In this document: positions 9,994 to 18,462 of the stretch, one piece after another
How positions within the stretch are numbered: position 1 is the stretch's first letter
Layout of the letters: every line of letters begins with the position of its first letter
From: Arthrobacter sp. ov407
Lineage (GTDB): Bacteria; Actinomycetota; Actinomycetes; Actinomycetales; Micrococcaceae
NCBI RefSeq assembly: GCF_900102895.1
Contig: NZ_FNGD01000006.1
Location: 121,970 to 185,969, forward strand
Direction: 5' to 3'
Length of the DNA: 64,000 nt
Program-made: the position numbers and the translations under genes
Notes under the pieces: generated by a model
What the model saw: the letters and a program-made list of their open reading frames with translations, nothing else
Database searches by the model: none
Told to the model about the DNA's origin: nothing

Positions 9994-10024
9994 CTGTGCC
10001 CGGGACCAATGGTCCCGGGCACAG
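9994..10024. terminator. Bidirectional terminator hairpin after hspR
   Basis: CTGTGCCCGGGACCA at 9994-10008 and its perfect complement at 10010-10024 form a 15-bp GC-rich palindrome. It lies between the convergent hspR and MHS-transporter genes. There is no strong T tract, as is common for actinobacterial terminators, so the call rests on position and stem strength. Confidence 0.75.
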
Positions 10025-10054
10025 CTGTTGGTGCGTGCAGCGGGGGTGCCGGGC

Positions 10055-11380
10055 TTACTTGCCGGCTGCGATGAGCTGGTCGACGGCGGCGCGTTCGCGC
10101 TTTCCCCAGGTTTCCCGGGTGACCAGGGCCGCGATGAGTCCGATGGCTCCGCATGCCATGTAGACGATTGCCACGCCGCTCCAGCCCCAGGCGGCTGCCG
10201 TGGCTGCTGCGATGAGGGGGATGAAGCCGGAGATGGCGGCCGAGAACTGGTATCCAATGGATGCCCCGGAGGTCCTGGTGTTGGCGGGGAACAGCTCGGA
10301 GAACCAGGCGCCCTGGGAACCCGCGAGCATGTCGTGGAGGATCGGCAACCCGATGATATACACGAGGATAACTAGGAACGGGACGCCGGTGTTGACCATG
10401 AGGAACATCGGGAAGCCGAAGAGAATAATGCCGGCAGTGCCGATGATGTAGAGCTTGCGGCGTCCAATCGTGTCCGTAAGCCGGCCCCAGAGGATTGTGG
10501 TCACCACGCCCAGTGCTGCGGCGAGCACCAGGCCGGTCAGGCCCGTCTGGCGGTCGACGAGCTTGTTGGCGACGATGTAGGACAGCAGGTACGTGACGAT
10601 GACGTAGAAGCCACCGGATTCTGCCAGCCGAAGACCGATGACCCGCAGAATCGTGCGCCAGTCATTCTTGATGACGGTCAGGAGCGGATTCTTGACGAGT
10701 TCGCCTTTGGCTTTCGTTTCCTCGAACTCGGGGGATTCGCTGACCTTCATTCGGATGATGATGCCGGCAATGATCAGGACGGAGCTGGCGAGGAACGGCA
10801 CGCGCCAGGACCATTCGTTGTTCCAGCCGGTGGTGGCAAGGAAGACGAGGTTGGCCAGCAGCAGGCCAAGCGGGACACCGGCCTGCGGGATGCCGGTGTA
10901 GCGGCCGCGCTGTCGCCACGGAGCATGCTCAAAGGTCATCATGATGGCGCCGCCCCATTCGGCGCCGAAGGCCAGGCCCTGGATGATGCGGATCGCGACG
11001 AGCAGGATCGGTGCCAGGACGCCCACCTGCTGATAGGTGGGCAGGACGCCGATCAGGAAGGTCGCGGCACCCATCACCAGCAGCGCGCCGACCAGGACTG
11101 GTTTGCGGCCGTACTTGTCGCCGAGGTAGCCGCCGATCAGTCCGCCCAGCGGCCGCATGGCAAAGCCCACGGCGAGGGTGGCGAATGCCAGCAGGGTGGC
11201 AGCGACGGGGTCTTGGCCGGGAAAGAATGCGGTGCCGAAATAAAGCGCGGCGGCCGTGCCGTAGGCGAGAAAGTCGTAGTTTTCGATCGTCGTGCCGACG
11301 GCACTTCCGATTGCGACCTTGAGCTTGTCCGGTGAACCATGTTCAGCCTGGTGGGTCTGTGTTTGCGTGAGCGTGCTCAT
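10055..11380 (-). CDS. MFS transporter, metabolite:H+ symporter (MHS) type
   Basis: This 441-residue protein has about twelve membrane helices and the features of the MHS branch, which includes shikimate, proline/betaine, citrate and alpha-ketoglutarate symporters. These are VGTTIENYDFLAYGTAAAL in helix 1, RPLGGLIGGYLGDKYGRKPV at the helix 2-3 loop, and IIQGLAFGAEWGGAI in helix 4. It should import an organic acid or betaine with protons. The gene is followed by no close partner, but upstream on the same strand are a GntR regulator and an oxidoreductase, so the three may serve uptake and oxidation of one hydroxy-acid. Substrate not identifiable from sequence. Confidence 0.9.
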   Translation of the reverse strand: MSTLTQTQTHQAEHGSPDKLKVAIGSAVGTTIENYDFLAYGTAAALYFGTAFFPGQDPVAATLLAFATLAVGFAMRPLGGLIGGYLGDKYGRKPVLVGALLVMGAATFLIGVLPTYQQVGVLAPILLVAIRIIQGLAFGAEWGGAIMMTFEHAPWRQRGRYTGIPQAGVPLGLLLANLVFLATTGWNNEWSWRVPFLASSVLIIAGIIIRMKVSESPEFEETKAKGELVKNPLLTVIKNDWRTILRVIGLRLAESGGFYVIVTYLLSYIVANKLVDRQTGLTGLVLAAALGVVTTILWGRLTDTIGRRKLYIIGTAGIILFGFPMFLMVNTGVPFLVILVYIIGLPILHDMLAGSQGAWFSELFPANTRTSGASIGYQFSAAISGFIPLIAAATAAAWGWSGVAIVYMACGAIGLIAALVTRETWGKRERAAVDQLIAAGK

Positions 11381-11404
11381 CAGCGTCCCTATCTCCTTCG
11401 ATAT

Positions 11405-11431
11405 GGGACGGGGGATTTTTCCCCCTGTCCC
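11405..11431 (-). terminator. Hairpin between the GntR gene and the MHS transporter
   Basis: GGGACGGGGGA and the nearly complementary CCCCCTGTCCC flank a T-rich loop, giving an imperfect stem of about ten pairs. It lies in the 93-bp gap between the GntR stop and the transporter start. It may reduce read-through or shape the 5' end of the transporter mRNA; evidence is modest. Confidence 0.4.
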
Positions 11432-11473
11432 GGGTGGCGAGGGTCCTGCACCCGGCGACGCCGTCAGCCGGCG

Positions 11474-12214
11474 TCAGTGCGGGTGGTTCAGTCCCTCGAT
11501 GTTTCCAATGTTGTAAAAGCTGCGGATGTGATCCCCCACAGCGCGCCTGGACTCATTCGCGTCCCCCCGCCGGATGGAATCGAGAATGTGGCGGTGTTCG
11601 CTGCGAACGACTGTGGCGGTTTTCTTCCAGTCCTCCAGCCGCGCGTAGGCCTCGATCATCTGGCGGTTGATTGCGGTCCGAAGCGAGCCCATCAAGTGGG
11701 AGGAAAGCGTGTTGCCTGTTGATTCGGCAATCCGGACGTGGAATGCGGCGTCCAGTCGGTTGAACTCTGCGGTTGAAATGTCGGGGTCATCCATCGCATC
11801 CAGGATCAGTCCCAGTTCGTGGTGGTCCTCTTCGCTGGCCCGCGCCGCGGCTTCCTCACAGCACCAGGTTTCCAGTGCGATCCGCGTTTCGAGTACCTCG
11901 TTCTGGTCGAATTGACCCAGTGCGAGTTGGAGCTTGAGCAGGTTGACGAATCCGGATCCCGGCTCGCCGACCAGCACTGCCCCGCCCTCGGCGCCCCCGC
12001 CGGGACGGATATCCACGATGCCCAAGGCCTCCAGGACCCTGAGTGATTCCCGGAGCGATGGCCGGGAAACTCCAAGAAGTGCCGAGAGGTCCCGTTCGCT
12101 GGGCAGCTTGTCCCCAGCCTTGAGTCTGCCGTCCAGGATCCTGTCCTCGATCTGGGACATCACCTGTTCGTAGGTCCGGACCCGTTGGACCGGTTCCCAT
12201 GCTTCTGCGCTCAT
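11474..12214 (-). CDS. GntR-family regulator, FadR (FCD) subfamily
   Basis: This 246-residue protein has the GntR winged helix at about 14-80 (DKLPSERDLSALLGVSRPSL and ALGIVDIRPGGG). The all-helical FCD effector domain from about 100 carries the metal/carboxylate-binding pattern of the family (RLDAAFHVRIAEST and RSEHRHILDSIRRGD, histidines in the expected places). FadR-type proteins bind TGGTCnGACCA-like palindromes. Such a site lies in front of the oxidoreductase gene (13698-13708), and a related one 73 bp upstream of this gene (12287-12297). It probably represses the flanking transporter and oxidoreductase until an organic-acid inducer binds. The effector is unknown. Confidence 0.92.
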   Translation of the reverse strand: MSAEAWEPVQRVRTYEQVMSQIEDRILDGRLKAGDKLPSERDLSALLGVSRPSLRESLRVLEALGIVDIRPGGGAEGGAVLVGEPGSGFVNLLKLQLALGQFDQNEVLETRIALETWCCEEAAARASEEDHHELGLILDAMDDPDISTAEFNRLDAAFHVRIAESTGNTLSSHLMGSLRTAINRQMIEAYARLEDWKKTATVVRSEHRHILDSIRRGDANESRRAVGDHIRSFYNIGNIEGLNHPH

Positions 12215-12237
12215 ACTCGACCACCTCGTTGATTGCC

Positions 12238-12264
12238 ATGCCGCCGGCCGATCGCCGGCGGCAT
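12238..12264 (-). terminator. Hairpin between the oxidoreductase and the GntR gene
   Basis: ATGCCGCCGGC at 12238-12248 and GCCGGCGGCAT at 12254-12264 form a perfect 11-bp stem with a 5-base loop. It lies downstream of the oxidoreductase stop and just upstream of the GntR start, where it could terminate the first transcript. There is no T tract. Confidence 0.55.
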
Positions 12265-12286
12265 CTCCATCGTAGTCGCGGCCTGA

Positions 12287-12297
12287 AGGTCTGACCT
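12287..12297. promoter_or_regulatory. GntR-type palindrome AGGTCTGACCT
   Basis: This 11-bp perfect palindrome has the GGTCnGACC core of FadR-type operators and overlaps the oxidoreductase stop codon. It lies 73 bp upstream of the GntR start, so it may serve autoregulation. It matches the core of the site at 13698-13708. Confidence 0.5.
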
Positions 12298-13654
12298 ATG
12301 CGTGCGTCAGCATCTCGGCCCTGAATTCCGTCTCCAGCTGCCGCCGGATCTGGACCGCCAAGAGGGTTTCGTCGGCGTCGACGTCGTCCCATGAGACGGT
12401 GCCGTCCTTGGGGACGTCGCGCTTGAGTTTCATGCCGTGCGCGAGGCCCAGCGGCAGGGCGTTGCGTTCCAAGGAGATCCGGGCCGGGGCCAGCTTGCCG
12501 AACGCCGTGTAGCCGCCCTCGCCGTCCAGGATTTCGCCTGCTTTGAGGTCCTTCTTGGCCGTCGTCATGACGTCGCCGCGGAAGCCGGTCGGTGAACCGG
12601 TGGCTTCCCCGCGCAGTACGGCCGAGGCGATACTGACCCCCAGTTCGAGTCCGATCATGTGGTACGGACGGTACAGCGAGCCGTAGCGTCCGGTCGAGTC
12701 GGTTTTCACGCCGTACTCGGCAAAGCACTGCGCGGCGTAGTCGGTCTTGGCCTCGAACGTGACATAGACGCCCCAGCGGAGATCGCGCTCCACTTCGGTG
12801 CCGTCCCGGTTCAGGCTGGAGGCGATCTCCACGGTGCCGCGCCGGGTCAGGATCCCGCCGACGGACTTCTCGCGGTAGATGTTCGGTAGGTCTTCCACGC
12901 CGGCCGGCGGGAAGAAGAGCCCTTCATCCTGCGGGGTGAGCCCCGTGCCGTTGGCGACTGCTGCCATTTCGATGGCCGACTTGGTGCCGTCCAGGAAGGA
13001 GTTGAACATCTTGGGGTTGAAGTCACCGGAGGCAAGCTGTTCGTCACTGAAGCCGTAGTAGTTCCACACGGTGTCCGGGGTGGAGTAGTTGTACTCCGGG
13101 AGGTATTTGGTGCCCTTGCCGGCGGCGACGATGTCGAAGCCGACCGTGCGGCACCAGTCGACCATTTCGCATATCAAGGCGGGCTGGTCGCCGTAGGCCA
13201 TGGAGTAGACCACGCCGGCGGCTTCGGCGCGGCGCTGGAGGATCGGGCCCACCATGCAGTCGGCCTCGACGTTGACCATGATGATGTGCTTGCCGTTGTC
13301 GATGCTCTGCACGGCATGGGCGGTGCCGACGATCGGGTTTCCGGTCACCTCCAGGATGACCTCAACCTCCGGGAGCCGGATGAGGTCAGCGGAACTTTCC
13401 GTGACGAAGGTAGTGCCGTTGCGAAGGGCCTCGGCGAAGTTCCTGGCGGCGTAGCGCTCGGCCGGCCAGCCCGTGCGCTGGAGTGCGCCCCTGGCCTTGG
13501 GGACGTCGATGTCGGCGACGCCGACAACGTGGATCCCCTCAGTGTTGAGTGCCTGCGTGAGGAACATCGAGGCGAACTTACCGGCGCCAATGACGCCGAC
13601 CCTGATGGGCCCCTGCGTGGCGGTTCGCTTCTGCATAAGCGAGTAGAGATTCAT
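12296..13654 (-). CDS. NAD(P)-dependent oxidoreductase with SAF-like C-terminus
   Basis: This 452-residue protein has an N-terminal Rossmann domain (IRVGVIGAGKFASMFLTQAL, residues about 17-36, with a conserved VADID after the second strand). Its middle domain resembles homoserine dehydrogenase or Gfo/Idh/MocA proteins (EVILEVTGNP, then a HAVQSIDNGKHIIMVNVEAD segment). The C-terminal part, with KKDLKAGEILDGEGGYTAFG, reads like the SAF domain of antifreeze, altronate-hydrolase and FlgA-like proteins. Relatives with this architecture sit in sugar-acid and tetronate/apionate catabolic clusters, so oxidation or isomerisation of a branched or short hydroxy-acid is plausible. It carries its own GntR operator-like site upstream. 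The exact reaction is not established here. Confidence 0.8.
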   Translation of the reverse strand: MNLYSLMQKRTATQGPIRVGVIGAGKFASMFLTQALNTEGIHVVGVADIDVPKARGALQRTGWPAERYAARNFAEALRNGTTFVTESSADLIRLPEVEVILEVTGNPIVGTAHAVQSIDNGKHIIMVNVEADCMVGPILQRRAEAAGVVYSMAYGDQPALICEMVDWCRTVGFDIVAAGKGTKYLPEYNYSTPDTVWNYYGFSDEQLASGDFNPKMFNSFLDGTKSAIEMAAVANGTGLTPQDEGLFFPPAGVEDLPNIYREKSVGGILTRRGTVEIASSLNRDGTEVERDLRWGVYVTFEAKTDYAAQCFAEYGVKTDSTGRYGSLYRPYHMIGLELGVSIASAVLRGEATGSPTGFRGDVMTTAKKDLKAGEILDGEGGYTAFGKLAPARISLERNALPLGLAHGMKLKRDVPKDGTVSWDDVDADETLLAVQIRRQLETEFRAEMLTHA

Positions 13655-13697
13655 GTGGCTACTTCCTCGTAGTATCGCTGCGAGTCATTCGGTCTAT

Positions 13698-13708
13698 TGG
13701 TCAGACCA
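13698..13708. promoter_or_regulatory. FadR/GntR operator-like palindrome TGGTCAGACCA
   Basis: This perfect 11-bp palindrome matches the TGGTCnGACCA consensus of FadR-type GntR regulators. It lies 44 bp upstream of the oxidoreductase ATG (13654). The adjacent FadR-type gene at 11474-12214 is the obvious binder. Confidence 0.65.
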
Positions 13709-14089
13709 TCTGGTGTTACAACCATGACATGAATATCTTTGATGTGTCAACGGTCACTTTTCGCTGTTACCTCGGGATGCCTGGGCAAGTAGGCGCAACG
13801 ACGAAACTGAGTACACCGGAACGCCAGCAGGTAATCGGGCATCCGATAGTCGGGTACCTGATTTGCGTGACTTGAGGCCCGTGCCGCGCGTTGAATTGGA
13901 GTGTCAGAAAAGGCTGGCGTGACACGCTCACAGCTCCTACGGGAAGCCCGGGCAGAGCCAGCGCAGGAGCAGCGTAGACGCCGGGGGGCATCGCATGCAT
14001 GATTCAGCCGAGTTTGATCCGTCCATTGTCGATCCGCCCAGGTTTGATTCGCCCCCCGGGCTGCAGCCGGCAACATTGACGGGCACACC
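13709..14089. other. Intergenic region without a recognised gene
   Basis: Roughly 380 bp between the oxidoreductase promoter and the small membrane-protein gene. Composition is less GC-rich at the left end (GACATGAATATCTTTGATG). Frames crossing it are open on both strands but show no start with a ribosome binding site and no recognisable product. Repeated short TCGGG/ATCCGATAGTCGGG words occur near 13835-13855. I see no RNA gene. Confidence 0.5.
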
Positions 14090-14488
14090 GTGAGCCCGGG
14101 ACTCCCGGCGGCCGTCCTGTTTGCCGGCTCCCTGCCGGGGCACATCCTGATGTCCCTGGGGCAGGCCCTCGTCGTCGTCTGCTTGTGCTTCGACTTCGTC
14201 CGCGCGGTGTCCGTGCCGCGGTCGCACCGCCGGTACGTGGCCAACACCGTTTTCCGGACACTTGCCCTGCCTTCCATCCTGGTCATGGCGTTTAGTGTGC
14301 TCATCGATGCCGCCTCCGGCTCCTGGCAGGGCGTCGGCGCCGGGGTCTTCGTCCTGGTCGCCGTGATCTTCCGGTGGCACCATGACACCGACGAAGACAG
14401 TTGGTGGAAGGGCAAAGGCAAGGCACTGGGACGATGGCTCCGGAACCGGGCGGCCTCCGGGTCCATGGTCGCCCCGGCCACGGCCTGA
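14090..14488 (+). CDS. Small membrane protein, function unknown
   Basis: This is a predicted 132-residue protein starting at a GTG at 14090. It has three likely membrane segments: about residues 5-35 (AAVLFAGSLPGHILMSLGQA onward), 55-72 (FRTLALPSILVMAFSVLI) and 77-93 (GVGAGVFVLVAVIF). A basic, Trp-rich cytoplasmic tail (DEDSWWKGKGKALGRWLRNR) follows. No signal peptidase motif is seen. It precedes the EF-G-like gene by 91 bp on the same strand and could share its transcript. I do not recognise the family. The frame composition fits a real gene, but the start is uncertain. Confidence 0.6.
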   Translation: MSPGLPAAVLFAGSLPGHILMSLGQALVVVCLCFDFVRAVSVPRSHRRYVANTVFRTLALPSILVMAFSVLIDAASGSWQGVGAGVFVLVAVIFRWHHDTDEDSWWKGKGKALGRWLRNRAASGSMVAPATA

Positions 14489-14579
14489 AAAAGCCCTTGC
14501 TGTCCGGGCGTCCCAGGGTGTCCAATCCTTAACACAAGGCCCTGCAGGGCACGAGTGGATGCGACGCCGGGAGGTTCTC

Positions 14580-16742
14580 ATGCCGTCGAAAGGCGCCAAG
14601 ACCCCGTCAAGGGGCCCGGTCCGGGGTACGTCTGACCTCCGGCGGGCCGACGCCACCGGCGTCGCGCCGCCGGAGCAGCCGGACAAGATCCGCAATGTGG
14701 CACTCGTGGGGCACTCCGGTTCCGGGAAAACAATGCTCACCGAGGCCTTGCTTGCCGCCACCGGAGCCATCACACGCAAAGGCTCGATCGCCGAGGGCAC
14801 TACGGTGAGCGACTCGGATCCTTCCGCCATCGCGCAGCAGCGCTCCGTGGCCCTGGCGGTGGTGCCGGTGACGGTGGGGGAGATCAAGGTGAACCTGCTG
14901 GACACTCCTGGGTATACGGATTTCATCGGCGAGCTGCGGGCAGGCCTTCGTGCGGCGGATGCTGTGCTGTTCGTCGTCTCGGCCACCGACGATGTCGACG
15001 CCGCGACCACCGCACTCTGGAGCGAGTGCCAACGGCTCGGAATGCCGCGGGCCGTGGCCATCAGCCGGCTGGACCATCCGCGCGCGGATTTCGACGCCGC
15101 AGTCGCCCGCTGCCGTCTGGCATTCGGCGACGCCATCGTTCCGCTCTACCTGCCGGTCCGCGCGGACGGTGCTGTCACAGGGTTGCTGGGGCTGCTGACC
15201 GGGACCGTTTCCGAGCACGGTCCGGCGGAACCCGCGCCGGCCACCCGGGCCGCGACCGGCGTCGAGCTTGCCGCGGCGGAGTCCGCTCGCGGCGCGCTGA
15301 TCGAGGGGATCATTGCCGAGAGCGAGGACGAGACGCTCATGGACCGCTACCTCGGAGGTGAAGAAATCCCTCCCGATGTCCTGATCGCCGATCTGGAGAC
15401 GGCCGTGGCCCGCGGGTCCTTTCACCCGGTGCTGCCGACGTCAGCGGAATCCGGACTCGGCCTGGCGGAGCTCCTCGAGGTCCTGGTGCGCGCATTTCCG
15501 ACGCCGGCGGAACACGGCGTTCCCGCAGCGACGGACCTGGACGGGGTGCCCGCCGGCCCGCTCGGCTGCGACCCCGACGGCCCGCTGCTCGGTGAAGTGG
15601 TCCGCACGACGATCGACCCGTTCCTCGGCCGGGTCTGCCTGGTGCGTGTCTTCTCCGGCGTTGTGCGGGAGGACGCCGCCATCCATGTGGGCGGCCGCGG
15701 AATGGCGGACCGCGGGCACGAGGACCACGACAGCGACGACCGGGTCACACGCCTGTACTCGCCGCTGGGATCGGGACTGCGGCCCGTGCCGTTCTGCGTC
15801 GCCGGGGATATCTGCGCCCTGACCAAACTGGGCACCGCCGAGACCGGCGACACGATTTCGGCCAAGGAGCTGCCGCTGCTGGTGGCCCCCTGGGACATGC
15901 CGGACCCCCTCATGCCGGTTGCCATCGAAGCTGCCACGCACGGTGACGAGGACGCCCTGGCCAGGAACCTGGGGAAAGTCACCGCCGGGGACCCGACGCT
16001 GCGGGTGGAACGCAACTCCGAAACCCACCAACTGATCCTGTGGTGCATGGGCGAGGCGCACGCCGATGTCGTCCTGGGCAGGCTTCGGGACCAGGGCGTG
16101 AACCTGCAGACCGTCCCGGTGATCACGCCACTGCGGGAGACGTTTGCCGCGCCGGCGGCCGGGCATGGGCGCTATGTCAAACAATCCGGCGGCCACGGAC
16201 AGTACGCCGTCTGCGACATCGAGGTAGAACCCCTCGACCGCGGCGCCGGTTTCGAGTTTGTCGACAAAACTGTGGGCGGAGTGATTCCCGGGCCCTTCGT
16301 CACCTCGGTGGAAAAGGGCGTGCGGGCCCAGATGCAGAAAGGCGTCTCCGCCGGGTTCCCCGTGGTGGACATCAAGGTCACGCTGATCGGCGGCAAGACG
16401 CACAGCGTGGATTCCTCCGACGCGGCGTTCCAGGCTGCCGGCGCGCTGGCCCTCCGGGAAGCGGCGGCGGCAACCCGCATTCAGTTCCTGGAACCGGTCT
16501 CGTCCGTGACTATCAGCGTCTCGGAGGACCACGTGGGCGCTGTGATGAGCGACTTGTCCGCCAGACGGGCACGCCTGACCGGAACGATCTCCTCCGGGGC
16601 GGACGGCACCGAGATCAGCGCCGAGGTTCCGGACCAGGAACTGTTGAGGTACTCGGTGGAGCTGCGGGCCCTGACCGCCGGCAGCGGCCGGTTCCGGCGC
16701 AGCTACCTGCGGCACGAACCCGTGCCGCAGGCGCTGCAATGA
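14580..16742 (+). CDS. Elongation factor G-like GTPase (FusA2 type)
   Basis: The ATG at 14580 follows GGGAGG; an upstream extension of the frame overlaps the previous gene and is rejected. The 720-residue protein has all EF-G domains and matches mycobacterial FusA2 closely in what I recall of that sequence. The P-loop is GHSGSGKT (44-51), G3 is DTPGYTDF (108-115), and the domain IV region contains KQSGGHGQYAVCDIEVEPL and SVEKGVRAQMQKGV. The G4 motif reads SRLD (162-165) instead of NKxD, so base recognition may be relaxed. It is not the housekeeping fusA, which normally lies in the str operon. FusA2-type proteins are thought to act on ribosomes in stress or hibernation, but the role is unsettled. 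Confidence 0.92.
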   Translation: MPSKGAKTPSRGPVRGTSDLRRADATGVAPPEQPDKIRNVALVGHSGSGKTMLTEALLAATGAITRKGSIAEGTTVSDSDPSAIAQQRSVALAVVPVTVGEIKVNLLDTPGYTDFIGELRAGLRAADAVLFVVSATDDVDAATTALWSECQRLGMPRAVAISRLDHPRADFDAAVARCRLAFGDAIVPLYLPVRADGAVTGLLGLLTGTVSEHGPAEPAPATRAATGVELAAAESARGALIEGIIAESEDETLMDRYLGGEEIPPDVLIADLETAVARGSFHPVLPTSAESGLGLAELLEVLVRAFPTPAEHGVPAATDLDGVPAGPLGCDPDGPLLGEVVRTTIDPFLGRVCLVRVFSGVVREDAAIHVGGRGMADRGHEDHDSDDRVTRLYSPLGSGLRPVPFCVAGDICALTKLGTAETGDTISAKELPLLVAPWDMPDPLMPVAIEAATHGDEDALARNLGKVTAGDPTLRVERNSETHQLILWCMGEAHADVVLGRLRDQGVNLQTVPVITPLRETFAAPAAGHGRYVKQSGGHGQYAVCDIEVEPLDRGAGFEFVDKTVGGVIPGPFVTSVEKGVRAQMQKGVSAGFPVVDIKVTLIGGKTHSVDSSDAAFQAAGALALREAAAATRIQFLEPVSSVTISVSEDHVGAVMSDLSARRARLTGTISSGADGTEISAEVPDQELLRYSVELRALTAGSGRFRRSYLRHEPVPQALQ

Positions 16743-16763
16743 ATGCCCCTAATAAGAGCGGTG

Positions 16764-18173
16764 TCAGCCGTTGATGACCTGTGGAACGCCGAGGGCTTTG
16801 AGGCCTTCGACGCCGAATTCGAGTCCGTAGCCGGACTGCTTGGCACCGCCGAAGGGGACGCGGGGGTCCACGGCGCCGTGCTTGTTGATCCAGACGGTGC
16901 CGGCCTCGATCCGGCCCGCCACCTTCCGGGCTGCGGCTGGGTCGGCGGACCAGACGGAGGCGCCGAGCCCGACGTCGAGGGCGTTGGCCATGGCGACCGC
17001 CTCGTCTACGTTGCTGTAGCGGATGATCGGCAGGGCGGGGCCGAACTGTTCCTCGGCGACGAGCGGGTTGCTGTTGTCGATATCGGCAACGAGCGTGGCG
17101 GGGTAGAAGTGGCCGGGCTGGTCCGGGGCCGGGTTGCCGCCCAGCAGAATCCTTGCCCCGGAGTCGCGGGCGGCTTCAACCAGCGCCGCGACGATCTCGA
17201 ACTGCTGGCGGTTCTGCAGTGGGCCCAGGACGTTGGCCTCGTCCAGGCCGTTACCCATCGGCATGGAACGCGCCACGCTGGTGAGTTCCTCGCAGACGGC
17301 GTCGTAAATGGCGTCGTGCACGTAGAGGCGCTTGAGCGCCGCGCAGGTCTGGCCGGTGTTGATGAAGGCGCCCCAGAACAGGCCCTCGGCGATCGCTTTC
17401 GGGTCGGCGTCGGGCAGCACGATGCCGGCGTCGTTGCCGCCGAGCTCCAGGGTGAGTCGTTTGACGGTGTCCGCGGAGGACTTGATGATGGCCTTGCCGG
17501 TGGCGGTGGAGCCGGTGAACATGATCTTGCCGATCGCGGGGTGTTCGGCCAGCCGGGCGCCGACTTCCCGGCCGCCGGAGACCGCCGTGAGAAGGCCCTC
17601 CGGGAGTTCCTGGTTGAGGATTTCGACGAGGGCCAGGACGGACAGCGGGGTGAATTCCGACGGTTTGACCACCACGGCGTTCCCCATCCGCAGGGCCGGC
17701 GCAACCTGCCAGACGGTGATCATCATGGGCCAGTTCCAGGGCCCGATCGCGCCGACGACGCCGATGGGCTTGTAGTGCAGTTCGGCGCGGGTTTCGCCGT
17801 CGTCCACCACGGTTTCCGGTTCCAGCGCAGTGGCGGCGGCGGCGCGGAGCCACGCGGCGCAGGCGCCGACTTCGAAGCGGGCGTTGGGCCCGTTCAAGGG
17901 TTTGCCCTGCTCGCGGGAGAGCAGCCGGGCGAGTTCCTCGGCGGAGCGTTCGACGGCGTCGGCGGCCTTGAGCAGCGCGGCGCTGCGGGCGTCGTGGCCC
18001 AGGGCGGCCCAGGCCGGCTGTGCTGCCTGGGCTGCGGCGATGGCCTCTTCGAGGTCCTGGACGGTGTGGACCGGGGCTTCGCCGACCGGTTGCCCGGTGG
18101 CGGGGTCCAGGATCGTGCGGGTCTCACCGGACACCGGGGTGATCGAGGCGAGGAGGGCGTCGTAGGTTTCCAT
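16764..18173 (-). CDS. NAD(P)-dependent aldehyde dehydrogenase
   Basis: This 469-residue ALDH-superfamily enzyme starts at the ATG at 18173 (METYDALLAS) with GGAG seven bases upstream. The frame is open for 68 further codons upstream, but that part reads as non-coding. Cofactor-binding GPWNWPM (144-150) and GSTATGK (221-227), the catalytic glutamate in LELGG (E243) and the nucleophilic cysteine in GQTC (C277) are all present. It oxidises an aldehyde to the acid. It is divergent from an amino-acid/amine permease and near a copper amine oxidase, so it probably removes the aldehyde that the oxidase makes from an amine, as FeaB does for phenylacetaldehyde. Confidence 0.93.
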   Translation of the reverse strand: METYDALLASITPVSGETRTILDPATGQPVGEAPVHTVQDLEEAIAAAQAAQPAWAALGHDARSAALLKAADAVERSAEELARLLSREQGKPLNGPNARFEVGACAAWLRAAAATALEPETVVDDGETRAELHYKPIGVVGAIGPWNWPMMITVWQVAPALRMGNAVVVKPSEFTPLSVLALVEILNQELPEGLLTAVSGGREVGARLAEHPAIGKIMFTGSTATGKAIIKSSADTVKRLTLELGGNDAGIVLPDADPKAIAEGLFWGAFINTGQTCAALKRLYVHDAIYDAVCEELTSVARSMPMGNGLDEANVLGPLQNRQQFEIVAALVEAARDSGARILLGGNPAPDQPGHFYPATLVADIDNSNPLVAEEQFGPALPIIRYSNVDEAVAMANALDVGLGASVWSADPAAARKVAGRIEAGTVWINKHGAVDPRVPFGGAKQSGYGLEFGVEGLKALGVPQVING

Positions 18174-18462
18174 GGGTACTCCACATCGAGTAGTTGAGGC
18201 GCAGGATGGTTCCAGCGGCCGTACTGTCATGTCCGAGTGTCCACCGGCGCCGGACGCGCAGTCTTGCCTTTGCGCGAACTGCAGTTGATCCATGGCGAAC
18301 GATCGCCTGGCGCTGGACGCCATTGCGCTGAGGAACAACAACCGATCGCTAATCGACAATAGAGTGACGGGCGTCACCTGCCATGCTGGTTTGCACGGTG
18401 CATCTCACCTCCCATTTCTGAGACCGCCATTCCCCAGACTCATGACCGTTAAGAAGGATCCG
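18174..18462. promoter_or_regulatory. Divergent promoter region, aldehyde dehydrogenase / permease
   Basis: This 289-bp gap separates the divergent dehydrogenase and permease genes. It holds a perfect palindrome, GTGACGGGCGTCAC, at 18364-18377 and repeated CGATCGC words near 18300 and 18346. These are candidate binding sites for the AraC-type or TetR-type regulators encoded downstream. AAGAAGGA at 18451-18458 is the permease ribosome binding site. Confidence 0.5.

Noticed and set aside
11405..11431. A riboswitch-like element before the MHS transporter
   Set aside because: Only one imperfect hairpin is visible, so a simple terminator is the better reading.
13747..15136. Overlapping long minus-strand frames opposite the small membrane protein and EF-G-like gene
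   Set aside because: Low-complexity Arg/Pro/Ser sequences typical of antisense frames; no start signal.
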